Below the pieces are notes generated by a model, which was given only the letters and a program-made list of their open reading frames with translations, did not search any database and had not been told where the DNA came from. Below, in pieces: positions 9,251 to 18,285 of a DNA stretch of 64,000 bases. A program made the translations under genes and the position numbers. The DNA is from Fodinibius sp052060035. Its GTDB lineage: Bacteria; Bacteroidota; Rhodothermia; Balneolales; Balneolaceae. Location: the NCBI RefSeq assembly GCF_052060035.1, contig NZ_JBPOEA010000001.1, forward strand, positions 620,001 through 684,000, read 5' to 3'. Numbering within the stretch: position 1 is the first letter of the stretch; each line of letters starts with the position of its first letter.

Positions 9251-9681
9251 TCGTTCAAAATTTCTTTAGATGTTATAATCTCAGCTAATAATTTCATCAG
9301 TCGTTCTTGTTCCGGCCATTGAATATAGGTATCTATTACATCTTGGGAAATCCATTTCCAGCTAATATGCTCATGGTTCAATATAATAGGTGCCTCTTGA
9401 TCTACTTGGGCTCCAAAAGCCGGGATTTGGAATATGTTGTCACTTTTATGATCGTAAAATTGATTAACGGAGGGTATTGACCAAAAAAGGCATGGGGTCA
9501 AATTTGTTTCTTCATTTAGTTCTCTTATCCCCGCCTCATAAAATGTTTCCTCAGGATCAACTTTCCCCCCAATCATCCGCCATTGATGCGCATATTTTAC
9601 CTCAGCAGATCGCTTCAAGAGAAGAAATTTCACCTCGTCTTGTTCCCTTCGATATGGATAAACGTCAACAAGGCGTTTCAT
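9232..9681 (-). CDS. NUDIX hydrolase
   Basis: A 149-residue hydrolase of nucleoside-diphosphate-linked compounds. The Nudix box is visible at residues 39-61 (GKVDPEE, then REL-EE). It fits GX5EX7REUXEEXGU except that the penultimate Gly is Asn60. The N-terminal strand LVDVYPYRREQDEVKFLLLKR and the pre-box WRMIGG are typical of NTP-pyrophosphohydrolase-like members. The substrate is not predictable. It sits 11 nt downstream of the UDP-xylose synthase gene and overlaps the barrel gene by 19 nt, so it is translated within the same operon. A link to sugar-nucleotide hydrolysis is possible but unproven. Confidence 0.88.
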   Translation of the reverse strand: MKRLVDVYPYRREQDEVKFLLLKRSAEVKYAHQWRMIGGKVDPEETFYEAGIRELNEETNLTPCLFWSIPSVNQFYDHKSDNIFQIPAFGAQVDQEAPIILNHEHISWKWISQDVIDTYIQWPEQERLMKLLAEIITSKEILNEWIIKF

Positions 9682-9692
9682 AATGCGATATA

Positions 9693-10640
9693 TTAGGAAT
9701 CCAGTACTTTTGCCTTAAAATACTCCAGCGCTACTGTTAACCCTTCCCTGCGATCATACGTCGGTTCCCAGTTAAGTATTTCTTTCGCAATAGTAATATC
9801 AGGCTGACGGATTTGAGGATCATCCTTAGGCAATTCTTCAAAAATAATTTCACTTTCAGATCCGGTGAGCTCAATAATTTCCTTGGCAAAATCAAGAATC
9901 GTAATTTCTTCGGGATTGCCAAGATTTACCGGCTCTACATAATCCGACTGCGAAAGTCGCCATACCCCTTCTATCAAGTCATCAACATACATAAAAGAAC
10001 GTGTCTGTGAGCCATCCCCATAAACGGTTAGTGGATTACCGCGCAGTGCCTGCCGCATAAAAGTCGGAAGTGCGCGTCCGTCATGTAGACGCATTCGCGA
10101 TCCATAGGTATTAAAAATGCGTACAATGCGGGTCTCAATGTTATGATAGCGATGATAAGCCATCGTCATCGCCTCAGCAAATCGTTTAGCTTCGTCATAA
10201 ACTCCTCGGTGTCCGATAGGATTTACATTACCCCAATAGTCTTCTTTCTGGGGATGTGTAAGCGGATCACCATACACTTCACTGGTAGAAGCTAACAGAA
10301 ATCGGGCATCTTTTTCTTTGGCTAAGCCAAGAGCCTTGTGAGTACCCAGTGATCCGACCTTAAGCGTCTGGATGGGCATCTCTAAATAATCAACAGGAGA
10401 AGCAGGGGAAGCAAAATGAAGAATTAAATCTAATTCACCTTTCACATGAATAAAATTAGTGACATCATGTTTGACAAATGTAAAGCCCTCAGTCCCGATT
10501 AGATGAGAAATATTTTCGGCACTGCCTGTGAGGAGGTTATCCATACAGATAACCTCATAGCCTTCTTCCAAATAACGATCGCATAAATGCGATCCAAGAA
10601 ACCCGGCTCCCCCTGTAATTAGGACTCGTTTAGTTGACAT
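9693..10640 (-). CDS. uxs: UDP-glucuronate decarboxylase (UDP-xylose synthase)
   Basis: An extended short-chain dehydrogenase of 315 residues that converts UDP-glucuronate to UDP-xylose. It shows the N-terminal NAD-binding ITGGAGFLGSHLCDRYL, DNLLTGS, HFASPASPVDYLEMPIQTL, LASTSEVYGDP, the catalytic YDEAKRFAEA (Tyr-x3-Lys) and RIFNTYGSRMRLHDGR. SPASPVDY and YGSRMRLHDGR are hallmarks of UXS. The start overlaps the end of ugd by 11 nt, placing the two consecutive pathway enzymes in one operon: UDP-glucose to UDP-glucuronate to UDP-xylose. The end product probably feeds surface glycans, but no xylosyltransferase lies nearby. Confidence 0.93.
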   Translation of the reverse strand: MSTKRVLITGGAGFLGSHLCDRYLEEGYEVICMDNLLTGSAENISHLIGTEGFTFVKHDVTNFIHVKGELDLILHFASPASPVDYLEMPIQTLKVGSLGTHKALGLAKEKDARFLLASTSEVYGDPLTHPQKEDYWGNVNPIGHRGVYDEAKRFAEAMTMAYHRYHNIETRIVRIFNTYGSRMRLHDGRALPTFMRQALRGNPLTVYGDGSQTRSFMYVDDLIEGVWRLSQSDYVEPVNLGNPEEITILDFAKEIIELTGSESEIIFEELPKDDPQIRQPDITIAKEILNWEPTYDRREGLTVALEYFKAKVLDS

Positions 10641-11964
10641 TTATGGCCGGCCTCCCTACGCTGATGTATGTTATCCCTGCTTTTTCAGCTCTTTTGAGGT
10701 CATAGAGATTACGGCCGTCAAATATGACGGGATGCTTCATTTCTTCGGCAAAGTTATCGACCGTCGGGCGACGAAATTCGTTCCATTCGGTGCAGATCAC
10801 CAGGGCGTCGATGTCGTCCAAGGCTGCTTTTTGGTTATGCACGAAGCTCGTGTTATCAAGCACTGCCTGGCTGGTCGCCTTCTTGAAGGTGCCAATTGCC
10901 TCGGGGTCGTAGGCCAGCAGTTTCGCTCCACGTTTTACTAACTCCTCAGCGATATACAGTGCGGGTGCTTCTCGAATATCATCTGTCTCGGGCTTAAAGG
11001 ACAGCCCCCACAAGCCAAAGGTCATCCCGCTAAAGTCGTCGGTGTCGAAGTATTCTTCCATCTTACGGACAATAGAGACTTTTTGGGCATTATTGACCTG
11101 CATCACCGAGTCCACAATTTTAAAGTCGTAGCCATGTTGGCCGGCCGTATGGTGGATGGCCTGCACGTCTTTGGGAAAGCAGCTGCCCCCGTAGCCAATG
11201 CCGGCAAACAGAAAACGCTTGCCGATGCGCGAGTCGGTGCCAATGCCGCGGCGGATGTTATCCACGTTGGCCCCCACCTTTTCGCAAATATTTGCGATTT
11301 CGTTCATAAAGGTGATCTTGGTGGCCAGCATCGCGTTGGCCGCATATTTGGTGAGCTCGGCGCTGCGGCGGTCCATCACAATGATGGGGTTGCCCGAGCG
11401 GACAAATGGTTCGTAGAGTGTGGTCATAATATCGGCCGCTTGGTCGCTTCCAGTACCAATGACCACCCGCTCGGGATACTTAAAATCTTCCACGGCGGCT
11501 CCCTCCCGCAAAAACTCCGGGTTGGATACCACGTCAAACAGCTCGGGGTCGATGTGCTGGCCGATGATTGCTTCCACGCGGTCGCCGGTGCCCACAGGTA
11601 CGGTCGATTTGTTGACTATAACGGTGTAGCTATCCACAATAGGTCCCAGCTGCTTGGCTACGGCCATCACGGCCGAAAGGTCCGCCTGTCCATCGCCGCC
11701 CGGCGGGGTAGGCAGACACAAAAAGACAATATCAGCTTGGGGGACCGCATCCCCGATATCGGTGGTAAATGTCAGGCGCCCCTCCCGCTGGCTGCGGGCA
11801 AAGATCGTCTCCAGGCCCGGCTCATAAATGGGGATCTGTCCGTCGCGAAGCCGGCCTACTTTGTCCTCATCAATATCTACACACGTTACGTTGTTGCCGG
11901 AATCGGCGAAGCAAGTCCCGCTGACCAGCCCCACATATCCCGTTCCTATGACTGCTATATTCAT
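10630..11964 (-). CDS. ugd: UDP-glucose 6-dehydrogenase
   Basis: Oxidises UDP-glucose to UDP-glucuronate with NAD+. The 444-residue protein has the N-terminal Rossmann motif VIGTGYVGLVSG, VDIDEDKV, the FLCLPTPPGGDGQADLS loop, NKSTVPVGT, NPEFLREGAAVEDF, the catalytic cysteine in GYGGSCFPKD and the C-terminal FKPETDDIREAPAL. Base composition is markedly unlike its neighbours: 11221-11280 has 40 of 60 G+C, whereas 10141-10200 in uxs has 25 of 60. This suggests recent acquisition or replacement of this one gene inside the operon. It starts 4 nt after greA ends and overlaps uxs by 11 nt. Confidence 0.96.
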   Translation of the reverse strand: MNIAVIGTGYVGLVSGTCFADSGNNVTCVDIDEDKVGRLRDGQIPIYEPGLETIFARSQREGRLTFTTDIGDAVPQADIVFLCLPTPPGGDGQADLSAVMAVAKQLGPIVDSYTVIVNKSTVPVGTGDRVEAIIGQHIDPELFDVVSNPEFLREGAAVEDFKYPERVVIGTGSDQAADIMTTLYEPFVRSGNPIIVMDRRSAELTKYAANAMLATKITFMNEIANICEKVGANVDNIRRGIGTDSRIGKRFLFAGIGYGGSCFPKDVQAIHHTAGQHGYDFKIVDSVMQVNNAQKVSIVRKMEEYFDTDDFSGMTFGLWGLSFKPETDDIREAPALYIAEELVKRGAKLLAYDPEAIGTFKKATSQAVLDNTSFVHNQKAALDDIDALVICTEWNEFRRPTVDNFAEEMKHPVIFDGRNLYDLKRAEKAGITYISVGRPAINVN

Positions 11965-11968
11965 TTAG

Positions 11969-12439
11969 TTATCGCTCAATATTTTTAACTTCTAATTTTA
12001 GTTTTCCAGCAGGCACATCCACCTCGAACGTTTCTCCCACTTCTCTACCAAGAATAGCTTTTCCAATCGGAGATTCAACAGAAATTTTGTTCTTTTTAAA
12101 ATTCGCCTCGTCCTTCGAAACAAGTGTATACTTGACCTCTTTATCTACATTGTGATTATAGATGGTTACCGTTGAAAGCAAATAAGCTTTATCGGTTTTA
12201 ATATCCTCTTCATCAAGTATACGAGCATTCGCCAAGGCATTTTCAAGCTCGGCAATTCTTTTTTCGAGCATGCCCTGCGCTTCTTTGGCAGCATCATATT
12301 CCGCATTTTCACTCAAATCTCCCTTTGCCCGTGCTTCGGCAATTTCTTCGGCAATCTCTTGTCGCCCACGGGTTTTCAAATCTTTCAACTCTTCTTCAAG
12401 CTTTTCGTAACCTTCTCGTGATAGATAATTCTTATCCAC
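11969..12439 (-). CDS. greA: Transcription elongation factor GreA
   Basis: Stimulates transcript cleavage by backtracked RNA polymerase. I take the GTG at 12437-12439 as the start, giving 156 residues beginning VDKNYLSREGYEKLEEEL, which is the normal GreA length. The reading frame stays open upstream to 12649, but that extension is not GreA-like and would overlap the divergent methyltransferase gene. The N-terminal coiled coil carries the acidic tip in DLSENAEYDAA (Asp-41/Glu-44 equivalents), and the C-terminal domain ends in SPIGKAILGREVGETFEVDVP. It is the first gene of a long minus-strand run whose next member, ugd, begins 4 nt later. Confidence 0.93.
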   Translation of the reverse strand: MDKNYLSREGYEKLEEELKDLKTRGRQEIAEEIAEARAKGDLSENAEYDAAKEAQGMLEKRIAELENALANARILDEEDIKTDKAYLLSTVTIYNHNVDKEVKYTLVSKDEANFKKNKISVESPIGKAILGREVGETFEVDVPAGKLKLEVKNIER

Positions 12440-12613
12440 GGTACTTTTTCTTTGGTTTAAATCCTCGTTTGTGCAAGCTTTCAAATAATAAATGCCAGCC
12501 ATTAACGCTGACACTATTCTCGAAAGCGACTTAAAATACCATGATTTGCGCTCTGTTTCCAAATCTAAATTTTGTACCTTTTTACGAAATTTAGAACCTA
12601 AAATTGATTTATT

Positions 12614-13141
12614 TTGGAAAAGCTGAGTACGAAAAAAATTCTGCAGCAAAATCTAAAACGTACGACTCCGGGCCAAATAAACAAACTCAAAATATTACTT
12701 CATAATGTCCGAAGTATGCATAATGTGGGGGCCGCTTTTCGCAGTGCTGATGCCTTTGGTATTGATGAGATTTTAATCTCCGGATACACTCCAACTCCGC
12801 CCCGTCCGGAAATCGCTAAAACTGCTATAGGAGCACAGGAGCATGTAGACTGGCGACACGAAGAACATCCCCAAAAACATATCGAAAACCTTAAAGAAAA
12901 TAACTATCGCCTGGTGGCACTCGAGCAAATGACAGACAGTATTTTACTACCTGAATATACCATACCTGAGCAACAGTCTATTTGCTTGGTTTTTGGAAAC
13001 GAAGTTACGGGGATTGATGAAGATATTATCACTTTTATTGATGATTTTATAGAAATTCCCCAGTATGGCCACAAACATTCTCTTAATGTATCAGTTACTG
13101 TTGGTGTAGCGTTGTATGCTTTTTTGGTTAAGTATTGGTAA
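12614..13141 (+). CDS. SpoU/TrmH-family RNA 2'-O-methyltransferase
   Basis: A 175-residue SPOUT methyltransferase acting on tRNA or rRNA ribose. The three SpoU motifs are present: NVRSMHNVGAAFRSADAFG (motif 1, with the catalytic Arg), LVFGNEVTGID (motif 2) and IPQYGHKHSLNVSVTVGVAL (motif 3). There is no extra N-terminal substrate-binding domain, so it is a minimal family member, and the target nucleotide is not predictable. The start is a TTG at 12614; no ATG occurs before motif 1. It is divergent from greA, and the 174 nt between them should hold both promoters. Confidence 0.87.
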   Translation: MEKLSTKKILQQNLKRTTPGQINKLKILLHNVRSMHNVGAAFRSADAFGIDEILISGYTPTPPRPEIAKTAIGAQEHVDWRHEEHPQKHIENLKENNYRLVALEQMTDSILLPEYTIPEQQSICLVFGNEVTGIDEDIITFIDDFIEIPQYGHKHSLNVSVTVGVALYAFLVKYW

Positions 13142-13379
13142 GGCAATTGATGTGCCTGTCGCTTCTTTATTTGTTTGAGTTATAAATATTGATTGTTATG
13201 AACAATAGCCCACGCCCAATCCCAACCTCAACTTATTCCCCAAAAACATATTCCAGTAGGTGATTTACGCCATGTAAAAAAATTTAAAATAAGTACTTCA
13301 TGCTATTGCATTTACAATTTCCTTGTCGTAATCTTGCATCAATAATATCACTCCAGCACAATTTATTATTGAGGTCAAT

Positions 13380-13649
13380 TTGAGCCAACCGAATAAAAAA
13401 TTCAGAGATTATTATGCTACTGATAAATATCGAGGATTTTATAAGATAAGAGAACGTGTATTTAAGTTGTCAGGCAAAACTACGATGACATTCACCAATG
13501 GCGAGAAAGAAGTTTTTGCTTCTGGGTTGTTTAAAGAAGCTGCACTGACAAAAATATTCGACCAGATAGATAATATCATAGATGCAAAGGATTCTACGGA
13601 AGAAGAAACTGAAAAGGAAGACTTGCCGTATTTGCATAAATATCGATGA
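13380..13649 (+). CDS. Small hypothetical protein
   Basis: An 89-residue, Lys/Glu-rich open frame from a TTG at 13380. The core (KYRGFYKIRERVFKLSGKTTMTFTNGEKEVFASGLFKEAALTKIF) has alternating hydrophobic positions suggesting a small alpha/beta fold, followed by an acidic tail. A GAGG lies 6 nt upstream of the TTG. There is no signal peptide or membrane segment, and I do not recognise a family. It is flanked by 238 and 398 nt of non-coding DNA. Composition makes it more likely real than not. Confidence 0.45.
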   Translation: MSQPNKKFRDYYATDKYRGFYKIRERVFKLSGKTTMTFTNGEKEVFASGLFKEAALTKIFDQIDNIIDAKDSTEEETEKEDLPYLHKYR

Positions 13650-14047
13650 GAAATACCTGATGCCCCATTGCTACCAAATACGCTAAAGAAACGATCTGTT
13701 TATTTTTTTTAATTTGCTGTTCCACTATTTATGGATATCAACAAATCGCATAAGCGAATACAGAATGATGACCGATGAATTTAAATCCGAGACGGTATTG
13801 TATCCATTGACTCCCCATTTGCGAAAGATGCGTAAACCGATTTAAAAAGGATTCTTTGGGCTACTGAATCACAAAGTATTGAGGTAAAGTTCATAAAGAG
13901 ATAAGATAGATTATTATATTTAAAATCGGTTTATAACAAAAGAATAAACTGAGGCGACAGATTACAATTTATCACAAAACCGTTTTTAATTTTATAGTCG
14001 ATACTCTTATTTTCGAGCTTTGAAAATTAATCGCCAAAATTCAGTTC
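13650..14047. other. Intergenic region upstream of metG
   Basis: A 398-nt A+T-rich stretch without a credible gene; the longest plus-strand open frame starting with ATG near 13766 is under 30 codons. It should contain the metG promoter. TATTTTCG at 14008-14015, 32 nt before the metG ATG, recurs upstream of the desaturase gene (63464-63471) and may be part of a promoter. No strong hairpin was seen. Confidence 0.4.
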
Positions 14048-16078
14048 ATGTCCAAACGAACACTTGTAACTTCTGCCCTTCCCTATGCCAACGGCCCCAT
14101 ACACTTGGGACATCTTGCCGGGGCTTATCTGCCCGCCGATCTTTATGTACGCTATAAGAGATTAACAAATGAGGATGTTATCCATATTTGCGGTTCTGAC
14201 GAACACGGCGTACCCATTACTATTGCGGCCGAAAAAGAAGGGGTCAGCCCTCAGGACATCGTGGATAAATTCCACAAAGAAAACAAACAGATTTTCAAGG
14301 ATTTCGGTATTCATTTTGATTACTATGGACGTACAAGTTCAGAAGTACATCACAAAACATCACAAGAGTTTTTTAGCAAGCTCTATAATGACGGTGTTTT
14401 TGTTCAAAAAACTGAAGAGCAGCTTTATGATCCCAAAGCAGCAATGTTCTTGCCGGATCGTTATGTAAAAGGCACGTGTCCCAATTGCGGATATGAAGAA
14501 GCCTATGGCGATCAATGTGAGAGTTGTGGCACGTCGCTCTCTCCTACCGAATTGAAGAATCCCAAAAGTGCCATTACCGGTGATACGCCCGAAACCAGAG
14601 AGACTACGCACTGGTATCTGCCACTGGGCGATTTTCAAGAGCGCCTTGAAAAATGGCTTGACACGCGCGAAAACTGGAAACCCAACGTAATGGGTCAAGT
14701 TAAAAGCTGGCTCAATGACGGGTTGGCCGATCGGGCTGTAACACGCGACCTGACTTGGGGCGTACCAGTTCCCCTTGATGATGCCAAAGGGAAGGTTTTG
14801 TATGTCTGGTTCGATGCTCCTATCGGCTATATTTCTGCAACCAAAGAGTGGGCAGCCGAGCAAGGCGATCCTGATAAATGGAAAACATATTGGCAGGATG
14901 AGGAGACCGACCTCATCCACTTTATTGGGAAAGACAATATTGTTTTTCACTGTATTATGTTTCCCGCAACGTTGATGGCACACGGCAACTACGTACTGCC
15001 TAAAAATGTACCGGCCAATGAATTTCTGAATTTAGAAGGCAAGAAACTTTCAACTTCGCGCGGTTGGGCTGTTTGGCTGGATGAATACTTGGAAGAATTC
15101 GATGCTGACTTGTTGCGCTATGTTCTGGGGACGACCCTGCCCGAAACTAAAGATTCCGATTTTTCCTGGGAGGATTTCCAGAATAAAGTAAACAGCGAAC
15201 TGGCTGATGTGCTCGGTAATTTTGTATATCGTACTACATCCTTCATTGAAAATTATTTTGACGGGCATGTTCCTCAGTTAAACAACGCAACTGAGAAAGA
15301 TCGCGAAACATTAGCTAAAATTGAGGAGCAAAAACAGAAGATCAGTCAGGCCTATGAACAGTTTAAGTTGCGCGAGGCCATAGCCGAAACGATGAATCTT
15401 GCACGTATCGGGAATAAGTATTTTACCGATATGGAGCCTTGGCACACGCGCAAGGAAGATCTTAAAACGTGTGGTAACACTTTGCATGTTTGCCTTCAGA
15501 TTACAGCTGCTTTGAGCATTCTTTTTGATCCCATTCTGCCCGTTAAGATGGCTGAATTGCGTAATGAACTCAATATTGGCGATGAGATTAATTGGGATCA
15601 TATCACTGAAACTATTCTGGATAGTGGGGCATCTATCAAGAAAGGGGCGATTTTGTTTGAGAAAATTGAAGATGAAGAAATCGAAAACCAATTAAATAAA
15701 TTGAAAGAACGTACTGATGAAAAGGAACAAGAGACCACAGACTATGAACCTCTCAAAGAAAATATGGAATTCGATGACTTCATGAAGATGGATCTGCGGG
15801 CGGGCAAAATTATAGAAGCCTCAGCAATAGAAAATGCTAACAAACTTCTTAAAATAAAGGTAGATCTTGGCTTTGAAGAACGTATAATTGTTTCGGGTAT
15901 CTCCAATGACTTTTCTGCCGATGAGATTGTAGGACAAAACGTCTGCGTAGTAGCCAATTTAGCACCCAAAAAATTGATGGGTGTCGAAAGCAACGGGATG
16001 ATTTTAATGGCTGAAGAGGAAGACGGATCGCTTAAATTTGTTGGAACCGACGCCGAACCTGGCAGTGTTATTAAGTAG
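14048..16078 (+). CDS. metG: Methionyl-tRNA synthetase
   Basis: Charges tRNA-Met. The 676-residue protein has the class I HIGH-type motif (PYANGPIHLGHLAGAYL) at the N-terminus, a zinc knuckle CPNCGYEEAYGDQCESCG near residue 145, the KMSKS-equivalent KLSTSRGWAVW, the anticodon-binding helical domain, and a C-terminal Trbp111-type tRNA-binding domain (DFMKMDLRAGKIIEA to PKKLMGVESNGMIL). KLSTS in place of KMSKS is known in Bacteroidota-type MetRS and is not a defect. A charged linker (about 550-575) precedes the Trbp111 domain. Monocistronic by context. Confidence 0.98.
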   Translation: MSKRTLVTSALPYANGPIHLGHLAGAYLPADLYVRYKRLTNEDVIHICGSDEHGVPITIAAEKEGVSPQDIVDKFHKENKQIFKDFGIHFDYYGRTSSEVHHKTSQEFFSKLYNDGVFVQKTEEQLYDPKAAMFLPDRYVKGTCPNCGYEEAYGDQCESCGTSLSPTELKNPKSAITGDTPETRETTHWYLPLGDFQERLEKWLDTRENWKPNVMGQVKSWLNDGLADRAVTRDLTWGVPVPLDDAKGKVLYVWFDAPIGYISATKEWAAEQGDPDKWKTYWQDEETDLIHFIGKDNIVFHCIMFPATLMAHGNYVLPKNVPANEFLNLEGKKLSTSRGWAVWLDEYLEEFDADLLRYVLGTTLPETKDSDFSWEDFQNKVNSELADVLGNFVYRTTSFIENYFDGHVPQLNNATEKDRETLAKIEEQKQKISQAYEQFKLREAIAETMNLARIGNKYFTDMEPWHTRKEDLKTCGNTLHVCLQITAALSILFDPILPVKMAELRNELNIGDEINWDHITETILDSGASIKKGAILFEKIEDEEIENQLNKLKERTDEKEQETTDYEPLKENMEFDDFMKMDLRAGKIIEASAIENANKLLKIKVDLGFEERIIVSGISNDFSADEIVGQNVCVVANLAPKKLMGVESNGMILMAEEEDGSLKFVGTDAEPGSVIK

Positions 16079-16259
16079 ATTTATTCGAAAACGCGGTCTT
16101 TTGTTACTTAAAAAAATAGAATAAACACTACGCTGCGTTTTTACGGATTAACATTTTTCAAAAATTTGATTTGTAAGTAAGCTTCTTGCATTACATTTTA
16201 CGGCGACTTTTTAATCAATGCTTGTGAACCAAAATTAAAGACATAAGGGGATCTGACTT

Positions 16260-17636
16260 TTGGCTGAAACTAATTCAACAACTCGGGGTAATTGGAATTC
16301 AAAACTGGGTTTTATTTTAGCAGCTGCCGGTTCTGCGGTTGGCTTAGGTAACATTTGGCGCTTCCCTACCGAGGTGGCCTCTAACGGTGGCGGAGCCTTT
16401 CTGCTTATCTACTTGTTATGCTGTTTTGCTATTGGTTTTCCGGTGATGGTGGCAGAATTAAGTATCGGCCGTAATACAGACCGTAACCCGGTTGGCGCTT
16501 TTAAAGCGTTAAGCTCCAATAAACTATACCCTCTTATTGGATTCTGGGGCATTATGTGCGGTGTGATGATTCTCTCTTTCTATATCGTCATTGCCGGATG
16601 GACTTTTAGCTATGTATTTGAGGAAATTCTTTTCTTTACCGGCTTTACCGAATGGTCTGCCTTATTTGCTGATGTTTCTCACGGTGTTAAAAATGCCATA
16701 TTTTCGGTCATCTTCATGGGCGCTACCGTATCAATAATTCTGGGAGGAGTGAGCGACGGTATTGAACGGGCTACCAAGTTTTTGATGCCCGTGTTAATTG
16801 GAATTCTTCTTATAATGATTGGTTATGTAGCTTTTCAGCCTGGAGCTGGCGTAGGATTTGTGGAATACCTGAAACCTGATTTTTCAATGATCTCTGCGCC
16901 TTTAATTTTTAGTGCTATGGGACAGGCATTCTTCTCTCTTTCTCTGGGAATGGGCGCTTTAATCACCTACGGGTCATACCTGAGCAAAAAAGAGAATATC
17001 CCTGAAGCAGCAGCCTATGTGACGCTGGCGGATGTGGGTATTGCTTTTTTAGCCGGGCTACTTATTATGCCAGCTATGTATATGGCAGATTCTTTTGGTG
17101 TCGATATATTTGGGGAATCAGGAGAATTGCTGGCAAGCACCGACCTAATATTTCAAGTGCTTCCCGCTCTGTTTCATAGTCTAAGTTCAACTGCCGGAAT
17201 TATTTTTGGTACCGGTTTCTTTTTGCTTTTGTCAATGGCGGCACTCACATCAACAATTTCCCTGCTTGAGGTTCCTACCTCTTATGTTATTGACGAATTC
17301 AATGTTAAGCGCAAAAAGGCGGCCTCTATTATTGGAGGAGGAATTTTAGTCATCTCCCTGATCATTTCATTCGATACATCCCTCATTGGATCTATAGACT
17401 TTATTTTTAGTACCGTTGGGTTACCTCTTGGTGGATTTCTAATCTGCTACTTCTTGGGCTATGTCTGGACTGTTGAAAATGCATTGGAAGAGTTAGAACA
17501 TGGTTATGCCGGAATCCACAAGTCAATATTTAGGGTAGTTTGGCCCATATTCATCAAATTTATCGCCCCGTTGGCTATTTTATATAATCTGTTAGAGGCA
17601 GTCGGATTAATCACGTATATTCAAGAGCTATTTTAA
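16260..17636 (+). CDS. Sodium-dependent transporter, NSS/SNF family
   Basis: A 458-residue inner-membrane symporter of the LeuT fold, importing an amino acid or related solute with Na+. The N-terminal signature GSAVGLGNIWRFPTEVASNGGGAFLL, which includes unwound TM1 and the Na+/substrate site, is intact. About eleven transmembrane helices follow, including the FSLSLGMGALITYGSY segment (TM6). The start is TTG at 16260, preceded by AAGGGG about 9 nt upstream. Eleven rather than twelve helices and lack of a long C-terminus are usual for bacterial members. Substrate unknown. Confidence 0.9.
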   Translation: MAETNSTTRGNWNSKLGFILAAAGSAVGLGNIWRFPTEVASNGGGAFLLIYLLCCFAIGFPVMVAELSIGRNTDRNPVGAFKALSSNKLYPLIGFWGIMCGVMILSFYIVIAGWTFSYVFEEILFFTGFTEWSALFADVSHGVKNAIFSVIFMGATVSIILGGVSDGIERATKFLMPVLIGILLIMIGYVAFQPGAGVGFVEYLKPDFSMISAPLIFSAMGQAFFSLSLGMGALITYGSYLSKKENIPEAAAYVTLADVGIAFLAGLLIMPAMYMADSFGVDIFGESGELLASTDLIFQVLPALFHSLSSTAGIIFGTGFFLLLSMAALTSTISLLEVPTSYVIDEFNVKRKKAASIIGGGILVISLIISFDTSLIGSIDFIFSTVGLPLGGFLICYFLGYVWTVENALEELEHGYAGIHKSIFRVVWPIFIKFIAPLAILYNLLEAVGLITYIQELF

Positions 17637-17700
17637 GCTTGTTATCCTTTATGCCTCATGGTATTTTTGGGCACTAAATTCGAAGATCATTAAATAATTT

Positions 17701-18276
17701 ATGGCAAAAGTTTCTACATCCAATTTTAGAACCGGAATGGTCATACAGCTTGATAATGAGCTTTATGAAATTATAGATTACCAACACGTAAAACCCGGTA
17801 AGGGTGGTGCCTTTTTGCGCACAAAATTAAAAGGGGTGGTAAATGAAAAGAATATTGAGAAGAAATTTCGCTCTGGCGAAGATGTAGAAGAAATTCGTGT
17901 GGAACATCAGCCCTATCAGTTCCTATATAAGGATGGGAACCTCTACTATTTTATGCATCAGGAAACCTATCGACAACTGCCTGTTTCAGAAGAAAATGTA
18001 AATAAGGCTGAATTTTTTGCCGAAGGACAAGTTGGAACGCTGGTTATTGATGTAGATAATGAAGAAGTCTTATATGCACAGCCACCTGATCACATTACAG
18101 CCAAAGTTGCAAAAACGCGCCCCGGCCTTAAAGGCGATACCGCAACGGGGGGTAGCAAGCCGGCAACATTGGAGTCCGGTGCCAAGGTGCAGGTTCCGCT
18201 TTTTATTAATGAAGGGGAAGAAATCAAGGTTGATACACGAACATCAGAATATATTGAACGCGTAACATCAAACTAA
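17701..18276 (+). CDS. efp: Translation elongation factor P
   Basis: Relieves ribosome stalling at polyproline. The 191-residue product has the KOW-like N-terminal domain with the loop KPGKGGAF. The tip residue is Lys34, i.e. the lysine-type EF-P rather than the Arg32 (EarP) type. Two OB-like domains follow, ending with the standard INEGEEIKVDTRTSEYIERV. No EpmA/EpmB modification genes are adjacent. It is followed 9 nt later by accB, so efp-accB-accC-gcvH form a likely operon; the efp-accB-accC order is common in bacteria. Confidence 0.97.
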   Translation: MAKVSTSNFRTGMVIQLDNELYEIIDYQHVKPGKGGAFLRTKLKGVVNEKNIEKKFRSGEDVEEIRVEHQPYQFLYKDGNLYYFMHQETYRQLPVSEENVNKAEFFAEGQVGTLVIDVDNEEVLYAQPPDHITAKVAKTRPGLKGDTATGGSKPATLESGAKVQVPLFINEGEEIKVDTRTSEYIERVTSN

Positions 18277-18285
18277 TTTTATATC

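Noticed and set aside
11083..11988. Plus-strand open frame of 301 codons
   Set aside because: It is antisense to ugd. The high GC of that gene removes stop codons from the opposite strand, and the translation has no family features.
12440..12649. N-terminal extension of greA to an upstream ATG
   Set aside because: GreA is normally about 158 residues, the extension is not GreA-like, and it would overlap the divergent methyltransferase gene. The GTG at 12439 gives the expected length.
14048..16078. KLSTS in place of KMSKS in MetRS as a defect
   Set aside because: This variant occurs in functional MetRS of Bacteroidota-type organisms; the rest of the enzyme is complete.
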